Positions 14,261-21,404 of a DNA stretch of 25,419 nt are shown here, in pieces. The notes under the pieces are model-generated. The model saw only the letters and a list, made by a program, of their open reading frames with translations, was not told the origin of the DNA and did not search any database. Each line of letters opens with the position of its first letter. Position 1 is the stretch's first letter. This DNA is from JBBSEZ01 sp038239195 (lineage in GTDB: Bacteria > Planctomycetota > Planctomycetia > Gemmatales > Gemmataceae): assembly GCA_038239195.1 (NCBI GenBank), contig JBBSEZ010000098.1:1-25419 (forward strand). Direction: 5' to 3'. A program made the position numbers and the translations under genes.

Positions 14261-15322
14261 TCAGCCTCCCCACAGGCTGCGGACGTTGGCAGGAATGTTG
14301 GAGCTCGTCAGGACCACTACCGCCCCCGCGCCACAGGCGAGCAGCATCACCAGGACGAACAGGATGCGGCTGAACGCCCGGCGGTGCATCAGGAGCAGCG
14401 CGACGGAGAACAGGAACAGGGCCGTGCCCCCGCCGATCAGGGCGAGGGGCGGACCAAGGCCCCACGACGTGACCAACTCCACCTTTTGCTCGGTGCCGAG
14501 ACGCGCGGCTTCCTTGTTCATGTCGGCAAACGCCTCGTGGACGTGGAAGGCAGACGTGATGGCCAGCGAGAGCCCGGCCACCGCCGTCAGGGCGGCGAGA
14601 TACGTGGTCGCCATGGGGAAGATGCCGAAGTTGCGCGTGCCCATTGCGACCATGAGCCCGAGTACGGCCAACAGCGCCACGCTCGCGGGGGTGATCGTGA
14701 CGGGCCAGAGATAGTCCTCCGGCACGTAGGGCTTGAGGGCATTCATCACACGTTTTCCCAGGAGCGGGCCGGTGGCCTTGGCCGAGGGGCCGTCGAGGTG
14801 GGGCACGACGCTGCCCGCCCCCAGGGCCAGGGCCGCGACAAACAGCATCGCGCAGACCAGCCAACTGAAGCGTCGGGCCGATTTCCGCGGCGCGGGCGTT
14901 TCCTCGTCCAGCTCGGCCTCTTCGATGACCTCGTCGGCCGCCTCGGGCTCGAGGCGCCGGCGCTTCGGCGGCGGCGGCGCGCCGGGGGCCCTGGGCGGCA
15001 TCGCGGGCAGTTCTTCGGGCACATCGATGACGGTCGCGTCCTCGTCGATCGGCGGTCGGCGCCGCGGCGCCGTTTCTGCGGGGCTCATCCAGAGCGCCGT
15101 TTCGTCCAGGCCCAAGGGCGGCGCGACCAGCGGGGGCTCGGGCGGGGTCGCGAAAATGGGCGTGGCGAGCGGAGGGCCGGCGCTTCCCGGCGTGGGGCCG
15201 AGAGGGGGGATCGTCATCCAGGCGCCGCACGAGGGGCACTTTCCGCGCTTGCCGGCGTACTTGGTCTTCACCTGATGAACCTTGCCGCAGGTGAGGCTGG
15301 GGCAGCGCACCTCGATCGACAT
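14261..15322 (-). CDS. Zinc-ribbon protein with five transmembrane helices
   Basis: The 353-residue protein has an N-terminal cytoplasmic zinc ribbon: Cys7 and Cys12, then Cys29 and Cys32 in KCPSCGAWMTIP. A Pro/acidic linker follows (about 40-160, with DEDATVID and EAADEVIEEAELDEETPAP). Five hydrophobic helices occupy roughly 165-350 (SWLVCAMLFVAALALGAG, VALLAVLGLMVAM, YLAALTAVAGLSLAI, GGGTALFLFSVALLLM, ILFVLVMLLACGAGAVVV). Planctomycetes carry many proteins that fuse such a ribbon to unrelated domains; the role is unknown, possibly sensing or scaffolding. I chose the ATG at 15322, since the ribbon starts there and GGAG lies upstream; an in-frame start at 15346 adds only eight residues. Stop TGA. 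Confidence 0.75.
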   Translation of the reverse strand: MSIEVRCPSLTCGKVHQVKTKYAGKRGKCPSCGAWMTIPPLGPTPGSAGPPLATPIFATPPEPPLVAPPLGLDETALWMSPAETAPRRRPPIDEDATVIDVPEELPAMPPRAPGAPPPPKRRRLEPEAADEVIEEAELDEETPAPRKSARRFSWLVCAMLFVAALALGAGSVVPHLDGPSAKATGPLLGKRVMNALKPYVPEDYLWPVTITPASVALLAVLGLMVAMGTRNFGIFPMATTYLAALTAVAGLSLAITSAFHVHEAFADMNKEAARLGTEQKVELVTSWGLGPPLALIGGGTALFLFSVALLLMHRRAFSRILFVLVMLLACGAGAVVVLTSSNIPANVRSLWGG

Positions 15323-15360
15323 GGGGAGAGGCTCCTGGCGCGACAAAGAAGGGGGCGCCG

Positions 15361-15384
15361 GCGCAAGGCCCTCCGGCCTTGCGC
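15361..15384. other. Inverted repeat in the zinc-ribbon gene leader
   Basis: GCGCAAGGCC and GGCCTTGCGC form a perfect 10-bp stem with a 4-base loop, 39 bases upstream of the zinc-ribbon start. It could be an mRNA leader hairpin, an operator for a dimeric regulator, or a short palindromic repeat. The sequence does not tell which. Confidence 0.4.
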
Positions 15385-15519
15385 GGTCGGCTCCCTGACC
15401 GGGTGTTTATTCTATCGCAAGCCCTCCGTCGTTGGCACGTCAACCTGGCAAAAAAACAACGATCGCGGCGTTTGCGCCGCCCCTACCATCGGCGCGAGCT
15501 CGCCCATCAAACCGAAAGA

Positions 15520-15578
15520 GGCCCGCGGCAGGAGGAAGGGCGCGGGGCGTTCCCCGGTCCTCGCTCCTGCCGCGGGCC
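15520..15578 (-). terminator. Terminator hairpin after the small secreted protein gene
   Basis: The arms 15564-15578 and 15520-15534 form a perfect 15-bp stem (GGCCCGCGGCAGGAG and complement) with a 29-base loop. In the minus-strand transcript a T-rich tail (TCTTTCGGTTT) follows. It lies 28 bases after the TGA of the gene at 15607, so it probably separates that gene from the zinc-ribbon gene downstream. Confidence 0.6.
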
Positions 15579-15606
15579 CCCCTTCGCTGGCCCCCCCGGA
15601 CGAGCC

Positions 15607-15939
15607 TCATGGCACGACGGAAACGCCGCGGCCGTACTTGAACGCCTTGAGATAGTTGGTCCCCGGCATCTGCTGCGCGGTCGGGAAGGTGCTGGTCCCG
15701 ATGATCCGCTTGTTGGAGATGGTCTGGAAGCCGGGGATGTAATCGCGCAGTTTGAACCCGGTGCGCCCGGTGAGCGCTTGCGGCCTGGCAATCGGCACGC
15801 CCACGGCGACCTGAGACGTATTGACCGGCACGTTCGGGAGGCTGCCCCCCGAGCCGAAGAAGCTGGTGCTCGACGCCGACACCGGCCCAACCAAAGCCAG
15901 GCCCACCACGAAGGCCCCCAACCATCCGCGCATGCGCAT
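15607..15939 (-). CDS. Small secreted protein of unknown function
   Basis: This 110-residue protein has a clear signal peptide (MRMRGWLGAFVVGLALVGPVSA, cut after VSA) and a short mature part without cysteines. That part contains GSGGSLPNVPVNTSQVAVG and the sequences LRDYIPGF and GTNYLKAFKYGRG. No family is recognised. The ATG at 15939 has AAGGGGGGA about 6 bases upstream; a second ATG two codons later (15933) is possible but less well placed. Stop TGA, with a strong terminator hairpin 28 bases on. It lies 143 bases after the kinase gene on the same strand, so co-transcription is possible but not needed. Confidence 0.68.
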   Translation of the reverse strand: MRMRGWLGAFVVGLALVGPVSASSTSFFGSGGSLPNVPVNTSQVAVGVPIARPQALTGRTGFKLRDYIPGFQTISNKRIIGTSTFPTAQQMPGTNYLKAFKYGRGVSVVP

Positions 15940-16082
15940 GCAATCCCCCCTTTCCGGCTCGTGCCCCGATCGTCGCCGTGGCGGGGGCGACGATCCGCCT
16001 CGCCAATCGGCTCGAAATGGAAGTGTCTGAGGCGGAGGAGGATAGCAAGCGGTCGCGCCGCGTCAAGACCAAAATCGGGGGC

Positions 16083-17057
16083 TCAAAGGGCCCGGAACAA
16101 GAACTGCCCCGCCAACGCCGCGGCAGCGCCCGCCAGGACGATCCCCAGTGCCACTTTCACTCGCGTCCGGGTTGGGTTGGGCGCTTCCGCGCTCCCGGCG
16201 TTCCGTGCCCAGCGGGGTGGAGGCGCGGTTCCGCTCAGCGCGGCGAGGAGCTCCTGACACGAGGCCGGGCGGCGCTCGGGCTGGGGGCTGACCGCCCACA
16301 AGATGGCGGACTCGGTGCGCTCGGAGAGCATGGGGACGAGCCGGCGCGGCGGTGTCAGTTCGCCCTTTGTTTTGTTGAGGAACACCGCGACCGGACTGGT
16401 GCCGTGGAACGGCAACTCGCCCGTTACGAGTTGATAGAGCGTGGCGCCGAGACTGTAGACGTCGCAGCGCGCGTCGGCGTTCTTGGCGTTGCGGAACTGC
16501 TCGGGCGCCATGAAGTGCGGCGTCCCCAGCCCGCCGCCGGTGCGGGTCAGGTCGGCCTCGGCATCGAGCTGTTTGCTCAACCCGAGGTCGGCAAGCTTGA
16601 CCTGCCCGTCGGGCGTGACGAGGATGTTGTCTGGCTTGACGTCGCGGTGAATCAGGCCGCGCTCGTGGGCGTAGCGCAATCCCTCGCACGCTTGCAGGAC
16701 GATGCCCACGGCCTCCGCCTCGGGCAGCGGGCCCTCGCGCTCGAGGCGCGCGCCGACCGACTCGCCGGGCACGAGCTCCATCACGAGGTAGGGCGTGCCG
16801 GAGGAGCAGCCGTGGTGCAGCGCCCGGACGATGTTTGGATGGTCGAGGGCGCTGGCGAGTTCGAACTCGCGCTCGAAGCGCTTGAGCATCAGCGGGTTGC
16901 GAGCCAGCGCGGCCGACAGCACCTTGAGCGCCACCACCTGGCCGGAGCGCCGGTCGCGCGCCCGATAGACCGTCCCGGCACCCCCCTCGCCGAGGACGGC
17001 CAGCAGCTCGTAATGTCCCAGGAACGTTTGGCCCGACTCGAGCAGATCGTCTGACAA
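16083..17057 (-). CDS. Hanks-type Ser/Thr protein kinase, tail-anchored
   Basis: This 324-residue protein phosphorylates Ser or Thr on target proteins using ATP. All catalytic elements are present: Gly-loop GEGGAG (23-28), Lys45 in VALKVL, the catalytic loop HRDVKPDN (137-144, Asp139), metal-binding DLG (157-159, in place of DFG as in many bacterial kinases), and APEQF (184-188). The domain ends near residue 275. A short linker leads to one C-terminal transmembrane helix (about 300-320) with almost nothing beyond it. It therefore lacks the extracellular sensor of the PknB type, and the kinase sits on the cytoplasmic face. The start is TTG at 17057, supported by GAGAGGG upstream. Stop TGA. It lies 82 bases after the E2 gene on the same strand and could be co-expressed with the dehydrogenase. 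Confidence 0.88.
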   Translation of the reverse strand: MSDDLLESGQTFLGHYELLAVLGEGGAGTVYRARDRRSGQVVALKVLSAALARNPLMLKRFEREFELASALDHPNIVRALHHGCSSGTPYLVMELVPGESVGARLEREGPLPEAEAVGIVLQACEGLRYAHERGLIHRDVKPDNILVTPDGQVKLADLGLSKQLDAEADLTRTGGGLGTPHFMAPEQFRNAKNADARCDVYSLGATLYQLVTGELPFHGTSPVAVFLNKTKGELTPPRRLVPMLSERTESAILWAVSPQPERRPASCQELLAALSGTAPPPRWARNAGSAEAPNPTRTRVKVALGIVLAGAAAALAGQFLFRAL

Positions 17058-17139
17058 CGCTTCGCCCTCTCAGGGTGCCGCGATCGAGCGCACGCGCTTC
17101 TAGCGTGGCACATCCCCAAGAAAAAGCAAAACCGGGCTC

Positions 17140-18375
17140 TCACAACTTCGCCGGCAACAGCAGCAGCGCTGGTGCTTGTAACTGCGCCAGCACCGCGTTG
17201 GCGAAGGCGGCCCCCACCGCCCCATCGACGACGCGATGGTCGAAGGAGAACGACAGATAGACCATCTCGGCGGGGCGCACGGCGCCGGCCTCGTCGAAGA
17301 CGGGGCGCTTGACCACTTTCCCAATCCCCAGGATGCCGACCTCGGGGTGATTGATGATCGGCGTCGAGATCAGCCCGCCGATGTTCCCCACCGACGTCAC
17401 GGTGAAGGTCCCGCCCCGGAGGTCGTCGCGGCGCGATCGGCCCGCCCGCGCCTCGGCGCTCAGGCGGTCGATTTCGCGCGCCAGGGCGCCGAGGTCTTTC
17501 TTGTCGGCGTCGCGGACCACCGGGACGATCAGCCCGGCCGGCGTCGCCACGGCGATGCCCAGATGGTAGCGGTCGTGCAGGACGATCTCGCCGCCTTCCT
17601 CGTCGAGGCTCGCGTTGACGAGCGGAACCTGTTTCAGCGCGGCGACCACGGCCTTGACGAAGAACGCCAGGTAGGTGAGCTTGACGCCGGCCTTCGCGTA
17701 GGCATCCTTGACGCCGTTGCGCAGATGAACCAGGGCCGTCGCGTCGCACTCATCGACGTAACTGTAGTGCGGGATCGTCTGCTTGGACCGGACCATGTGC
17801 TCGGCGATGCGCCGGCGCAGGCCCTGCAACTTGATGCGCGTGCCCGGCTTACCGTAATCGGGCGCCGCGGGCGGCGCCGGAGCTGGCCTATCTTCTTTCG
17901 GCGCGACGTGGCCGCTCAGGTCCTCGACGAGGATGCGCCCCTGGGGCCCGCTGCCGCGCACCCCGCCGAGGTCGATGCCGAGCTTGCGCGCCAGGTAGCG
18001 CACCGACGGCGCCGCCTTGACGGGCAGCGTCGCCGGTCCTCCGGCTGGGGGTGGCCCGTTGGTGCCGCGCGCCGGCACGCTGGGGTGCGCCGCAAGGGAT
18101 CGAGCAGGGCTGGAGCGAGCGGGCGCGGCAACCGGGGCTGTGTGATCGGCGGTGTAAGTGAGGACCGGCTCGCCGACCTTGATCTGCCGGCCGGGCTCGG
18201 CCTTGAGCGCGGTGACGGTGCCGGCGAAGGGAGAGGGGACTTCCATCGTCGCCTTGTCGGTCATCACCTCGAAGAGGGGCTGCCCGGCCTTGACCGCCTC
18301 GCCGGGCCGCACCAGCCAGCGCACCAGCTCGGCCTCGTACACCCCTTCGCCGATTTCCGGCAGCGCGAAGTCCAT
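17140..18375 (-). CDS. 2-oxoacid dehydrogenase E2 (dihydrolipoyl acyltransferase)
   Basis: This 411-residue core subunit moves the acyl group from E1-bound thiamine to CoA through its lipoyl arm. A single lipoyl domain (1 to about 78) carries the lipoylated Lys41 in MTDKATMEV. A Pro/Ala linker leads to the peripheral-subunit-binding domain (about 125-155, VRYLARKLGIDLGGVRGSG). The catalytic acyltransferase domain (about 180-411) has the active-site motif DHRVVDG, with His at about 380, and ends with the hydrophobic LLLLPAKL. The ATG at 18375 is 13 bases after the E1 beta stop, and its ribosome binding site AAGGGAGG overlaps that stop, so translation is coupled. Whether the acyl group is acetyl or branched-chain cannot be decided from E2 alone. 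No T-rich terminator with a clear stem follows. Confidence 0.9.
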   Translation of the reverse strand: MDFALPEIGEGVYEAELVRWLVRPGEAVKAGQPLFEVMTDKATMEVPSPFAGTVTALKAEPGRQIKVGEPVLTYTADHTAPVAAPARSSPARSLAAHPSVPARGTNGPPPAGGPATLPVKAAPSVRYLARKLGIDLGGVRGSGPQGRILVEDLSGHVAPKEDRPAPAPPAAPDYGKPGTRIKLQGLRRRIAEHMVRSKQTIPHYSYVDECDATALVHLRNGVKDAYAKAGVKLTYLAFFVKAVVAALKQVPLVNASLDEEGGEIVLHDRYHLGIAVATPAGLIVPVVRDADKKDLGALAREIDRLSAEARAGRSRRDDLRGGTFTVTSVGNIGGLISTPIINHPEVGILGIGKVVKRPVFDEAGAVRPAEMVYLSFSFDHRVVDGAVGAAFANAVLAQLQAPALLLLPAKL

Positions 18376-18388
18376 GACGGGCCTCCCT

Positions 18389-19447
18389 TCAGGCTGCCTC
18401 GGCCGCGAGGGCACGAAGCGCCTCGCGAACGTCGGCCAACTGAGGCACGGTGTTCTGCTCGTAGACCTGGTTGAGCCCGATCCCGGGGACGTGTTTCCCC
18501 GCCAGCAGCCGGGGGCGCACGAGCAGGTCGTAGAAGTGCTCGTCGATGACCCGGCGCAACAGGTGCTCGCCGAAATTGGTCACTTCGGTGTCCTCGTTGA
18601 CGACGAGCAGCCGGCCCGTCTTCTGCACGCTGCCGCCGATGGCCTTCCAGTCGTAGGGGAAGATGCTGCGCAGGTCGAGCACGTCGCAGCGCTGGCCCGT
18701 CTCGGCCTCCAACTCGTCGGCGGCCTGCACGCACAGCGGCAGCATTCGGCCATAGCTCAGGACCGTCACGTCGGGGCCCTCGCGCACCCGGGCCGCGACC
18801 CCGATCGGGACGAAATAAGGCCCGACGGCGGGCCAGCGCGGCTGCCAGTTGCCGCGGTCGCCGACCGGCGCGTCGATGCGTTCCTTGAGCTCGCTCTCGT
18901 CCTCGGGCTCGCCGGGAAGTTTCTCTTCTCCCCGCACGCGCAGAAGGGCCTTGGGGAGCAGCACGAGCACCGGGTTGGGGTCGGCGATGGCCGAGAGCAT
19001 TAGCCCGTAGGCGTCGAGGGCGTTGCTGGGCATGACGATCTTCCAGCCGGCGAGCCGGCTGGCCCAGCTCTCGAAGGAGTGCGAGTGGTAGAGGCTGCCG
19101 CGGATGCCGGAGCCGCTGGGCGTCATCACGACCATCGGCAGGGCGTAATTGCCCGCCCCGGCCCAGCGCTGGTTGCCGGCAACCTTGAGGAGGTCGATGG
19201 TGTTGAAGCCGTAGTCGCAGAACTGGATCTCAGCCACGGGCCGGCCGCCTGCGTAGGCGATGCCCATGGCGCAGCCGATGATGCCGCGCTCGTCGAGGGG
19301 CGAGTTCCAGGCGGTCTTGAGCCCCTGCGTGGCGGTGAAGACCCCGCCGAGAGGCGGGCCGACGTCCTCGCCGAAAACGTCGGTGATGCCGAGGTGTTCC
19401 TCGCCGTAGTGCAGGGCGAGGCGAACGGCTTGAACGAGGGTGGCCAT
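18389..19447 (-). CDS. 2-oxoacid dehydrogenase E1 beta subunit
   Basis: This 352-residue protein is the transketolase-like beta chain of the thiamine-dependent E1 that decarboxylates a 2-oxoacid and acylates the lipoyl arm. Family marks are VFGEDVGPPLGGVFTATQGL, the interface strand EIQFCDYG, RGSLYHSHSFESW, and the C-terminal transketolase domain (VTVLSYGRMLPLCVQAADEL, DVLDLRSIFPYD, LLVVNEDTEVTNFGEHLLR). The ATG at 19447 begins with MATLVQAVRLAL, the usual start of this subunit; an in-frame start at 19480 is unlikely. The ribosome binding site is weak. It lies 72 bases after the E1 alpha gene and 13 before E2. The length fits the family (325-355). Confidence 0.9.
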   Translation of the reverse strand: MATLVQAVRLALHYGEEHLGITDVFGEDVGPPLGGVFTATQGLKTAWNSPLDERGIIGCAMGIAYAGGRPVAEIQFCDYGFNTIDLLKVAGNQRWAGAGNYALPMVVMTPSGSGIRGSLYHSHSFESWASRLAGWKIVMPSNALDAYGLMLSAIADPNPVLVLLPKALLRVRGEEKLPGEPEDESELKERIDAPVGDRGNWQPRWPAVGPYFVPIGVAARVREGPDVTVLSYGRMLPLCVQAADELEAETGQRCDVLDLRSIFPYDWKAIGGSVQKTGRLLVVNEDTEVTNFGEHLLRRVIDEHFYDLLVRPRLLAGKHVPGIGLNQVYEQNTVPQLADVREALRALAAEAA

Positions 19448-19519
19448 GACGTTACCAGCCCAATCCGCGCGAAGCGGCAAGCAAGAGGGGGGCCTGCCTT
19501 ACTTGCCGGTTCGCGCACT

Positions 19520-20599
19520 TCACGACGGCAGGCCCGTATAGTCGTCCGGATACACCTCGTCCACGTCACTCGGCGCGTACGTGTGCCGATAAACGTCGTC
19601 GGCCGTCGGCGCTTCCTCGGCCAGCACCGTTTGCAGCTCGGCCTCGACCTCGGCGAGCGCCTCGTCGTGAACCTGCTCCAGCGCGTGCGCATCGGCGGCG
19701 CCGGACTCGATCAATTTCTGCTCGAACAGGACGATGGGGTCGTCCTCGCTCTTGACGCGCAGGGCCCCGCTCGACGACGAATGGCCGTAGATCCGCGACA
19801 CCTCCGCCTCGAGCAGATAGGGCCGGCGCTCGCGGCGGCAGTAGGCCAACGCCCGCGCGATGGCGTGCCAGCTCGCGATAGGGTCGTTGCCGTTGACCAG
19901 CTCGCCCGCGATCCCGAACGCCTTGCCGCGATCGACGACGTGCCGTTCGCCGTGCTGCGTACAGGCCGGAGTGGAGATCCCCCATCGATTGTTGGTGACG
20001 ATCATCAACACCGGCAGTTCCTGCCCCGGCCGGGTAGACCACACCATGCACGACGCGAAATCGCCCTCGGCGGTGCCCGCGTCTCCCCCCGTCACGATGC
20101 TGACGCCGTCCCCGCCGGCGCGCTTCTGCATCCGGGCCGTGCCGGGGGCCATCACGTACTGCACTTCGATGACGGAGGTGACGGGGATGACGTTCCAGTC
20201 GGACCGGGCGTAGTGGCTGGCGAAGTTGCGGCCCATGGAGTGGGTGTCGGTCGCGGTCATGGCCATCTGGCGAAGGCCGTGGGCGAGGGGCATGCCCATT
20301 GCGATGAGGGTGGCGCTGTTGCGGTAGTGCATGTGCAGGTAGTCGAAGAGCGGGCCTTTTCCCTTCTTGACCTGCAATCCCAGGCAGGCGTTGAACGCCT
20401 CCTCGCCGGGGCCGCCGATCCAGAAGTAGCCCTGGCCCGACTTGCTCATCTTGATCATCCGCTCTTCCATGACGCGGGCCCGCACCATGAGCCCGTGCAG
20501 TTGCAGGCAGCGCTCCACAGGGAGCGCTTCGTGCCCACTCTGCAGCTCGGAGGCGAGCAGGAGGGCCCCGCCGCCTCCGAAACCGTTGTTGCTCGGCAT
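19520..20599 (-). CDS. 2-oxoacid dehydrogenase E1 alpha subunit (branched-chain type)
   Basis: This 359-residue alpha chain binds thiamine diphosphate and Mg2+ in the first step of the complex. The cofactor motif runs from GGDAGTAEGDF (Gly172-Asp173) to TNN (Asn203-204). The third position is Ala where the consensus is GDG. Other conserved parts are FWIGGPGEEAFN, LHMHYRN and RIYGHSSSSGA (271-279), the loop that in mitochondrial E1 alpha carries the regulatory serine. The overall pattern is nearer to branched-chain E1 alpha than to pyruvate E1 alpha. The ATG at 20599 is preceded by GAGGAGAA. It is the first gene of the E1 alpha, E1 beta, E2 operon; an E3 (lipoamide dehydrogenase) gene must lie elsewhere. 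Confidence 0.88.
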   Translation of the reverse strand: MPSNNGFGGGGALLLASELQSGHEALPVERCLQLHGLMVRARVMEERMIKMSKSGQGYFWIGGPGEEAFNACLGLQVKKGKGPLFDYLHMHYRNSATLIAMGMPLAHGLRQMAMTATDTHSMGRNFASHYARSDWNVIPVTSVIEVQYVMAPGTARMQKRAGGDGVSIVTGGDAGTAEGDFASCMVWSTRPGQELPVLMIVTNNRWGISTPACTQHGERHVVDRGKAFGIAGELVNGNDPIASWHAIARALAYCRRERRPYLLEAEVSRIYGHSSSSGALRVKSEDDPIVLFEQKLIESGAADAHALEQVHDEALAEVEAELQTVLAEEAPTADDVYRHTYAPSDVDEVYPDDYTGLPS

Positions 20600-20934
20600 G
20601 CCTCGTTCTCCTCGGTGCCCGCCTGTCGGGCCTTCCCACCTCCGTGTGGAAGATCGGGGCCACGGCCGCCCGCCGGCCTCGGTCGCCGGCGCCCCGTAGG
20701 AAGAGGGCAGTCTATCCGAGTCCCTTCGTGGTGGGGAGGCCTACTTTCATTCTACGTCGTTCCGCGAGGCCCGCGCAGGTGAAGTCACCGATTTGGCCGC
20801 CCTTCTGTTCCTATCGGTCCGCAGTGTCGCAGCCCTCCCGCTTCCTTCCTTGGGAACGCTCGGCAAGGTGGCAACCTGCGCCCGACTTTGTCGATTTTCG
20901 CGGCAGCGCTCCGGAGGAGGGAGAGGCGCGGGGC
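20600..20934. other. Gene-free leader region upstream of the dehydrogenase operon
   Basis: This 335-base stretch lies between the E1 alpha start and the lipoprotein terminator. Open frames here lack ribosome binding sites and look like random high-GC sequence. On the minus strand a TAGAAT at 20754-20749 could be a -10 box, but no -35 box is at the right distance. I see no riboswitch or repeat. Confidence 0.5.
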
Positions 20935-20973
20935 AAAAAGCGACGGCCCCGCCCCGAAGTCGGGCGAGGCCGT
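20935..20973 (-). terminator. Rho-independent terminator of the lipoprotein gene
   Basis: In the minus-strand transcript a 12-bp stem (ACGGCC-T-CGCCC paired with GGGCG-G-GGCCGT, one T-G wobble) with a 7-base loop is followed by CGC and then TTTTT (20939-20935). It is the best classical terminator in the window. It lies 37 bases after the TAA at 21011, not after the internal TAG at 21146, so the gene originally ended at the TAA. Confidence 0.8.
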
Positions 20974-21010
20974 TATTGAGCGAGGGGCCAGGAGAGGGCA
21001 GGCGGCGCGG

Positions 21011-21370
21011 TTACTTGACCTTGGGCTTGAGATCGCCCAGGCCCTTGAGGTCGCCGCCCAGCCCCTTCAGCAGGCCACCCATCTTGGCCGAGGCGTAGCG
21101 CATGGCGGCCTTGGTGTAATCGGGGTTCTTCTCGATCACCTTCTTCTACTCGTCGTCTGACAGTTTGAGCGCTTCCAGCTTCTTGTTGCTCTCCATGATC
21201 TTCGCCTCGACGTCCTTCGCCTTGGCATCGTCTTTCTTATCGACGGCGTCCGCGTAGTCGTTCATGAGCACGGTCTGTTCCTTGATCAGCGCGTCGGCAT
21301 TTTTGCCGCCGCAGCCGCTGACGAAGCACAGCATCAGAGCGACACAACCCAGGCCGAGGAACTTCTTCAC
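21011..21370 (-). pseudogene. Small lipoprotein gene with one in-frame TAG
   Basis: Read through, it encodes 118 residues plus the amber codon. The first part has a lipoprotein signal (basic MKKF, hydrophobic run, lipobox VSGC, so Cys20 would be lipidated). A charged, helical mature part follows (DYADAVDKKDDAKAKDVEA) up to ALKLSDDE. Codon 75, at 21148-21146, is TAG. The frame then continues KKVIEKNPDYTKAAMRYA and ends in a Gly/Leu/Lys-rich helix (GGLLKGLGGDLKGLGDL) at TAA 21011. The continuation keeps the same charge pattern and codon use and runs into a textbook terminator. The start is GTG at 21370 with AAGGAG upstream. Family unknown. From the TAG the product would still be a 74-residue lipoprotein, so it may keep partial function. 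Confidence 0.72.
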
Positions 21371-21404
21371 GTGGGGCTCCTTGTTTGCAAACTCCTGTTT
21401 GTCT

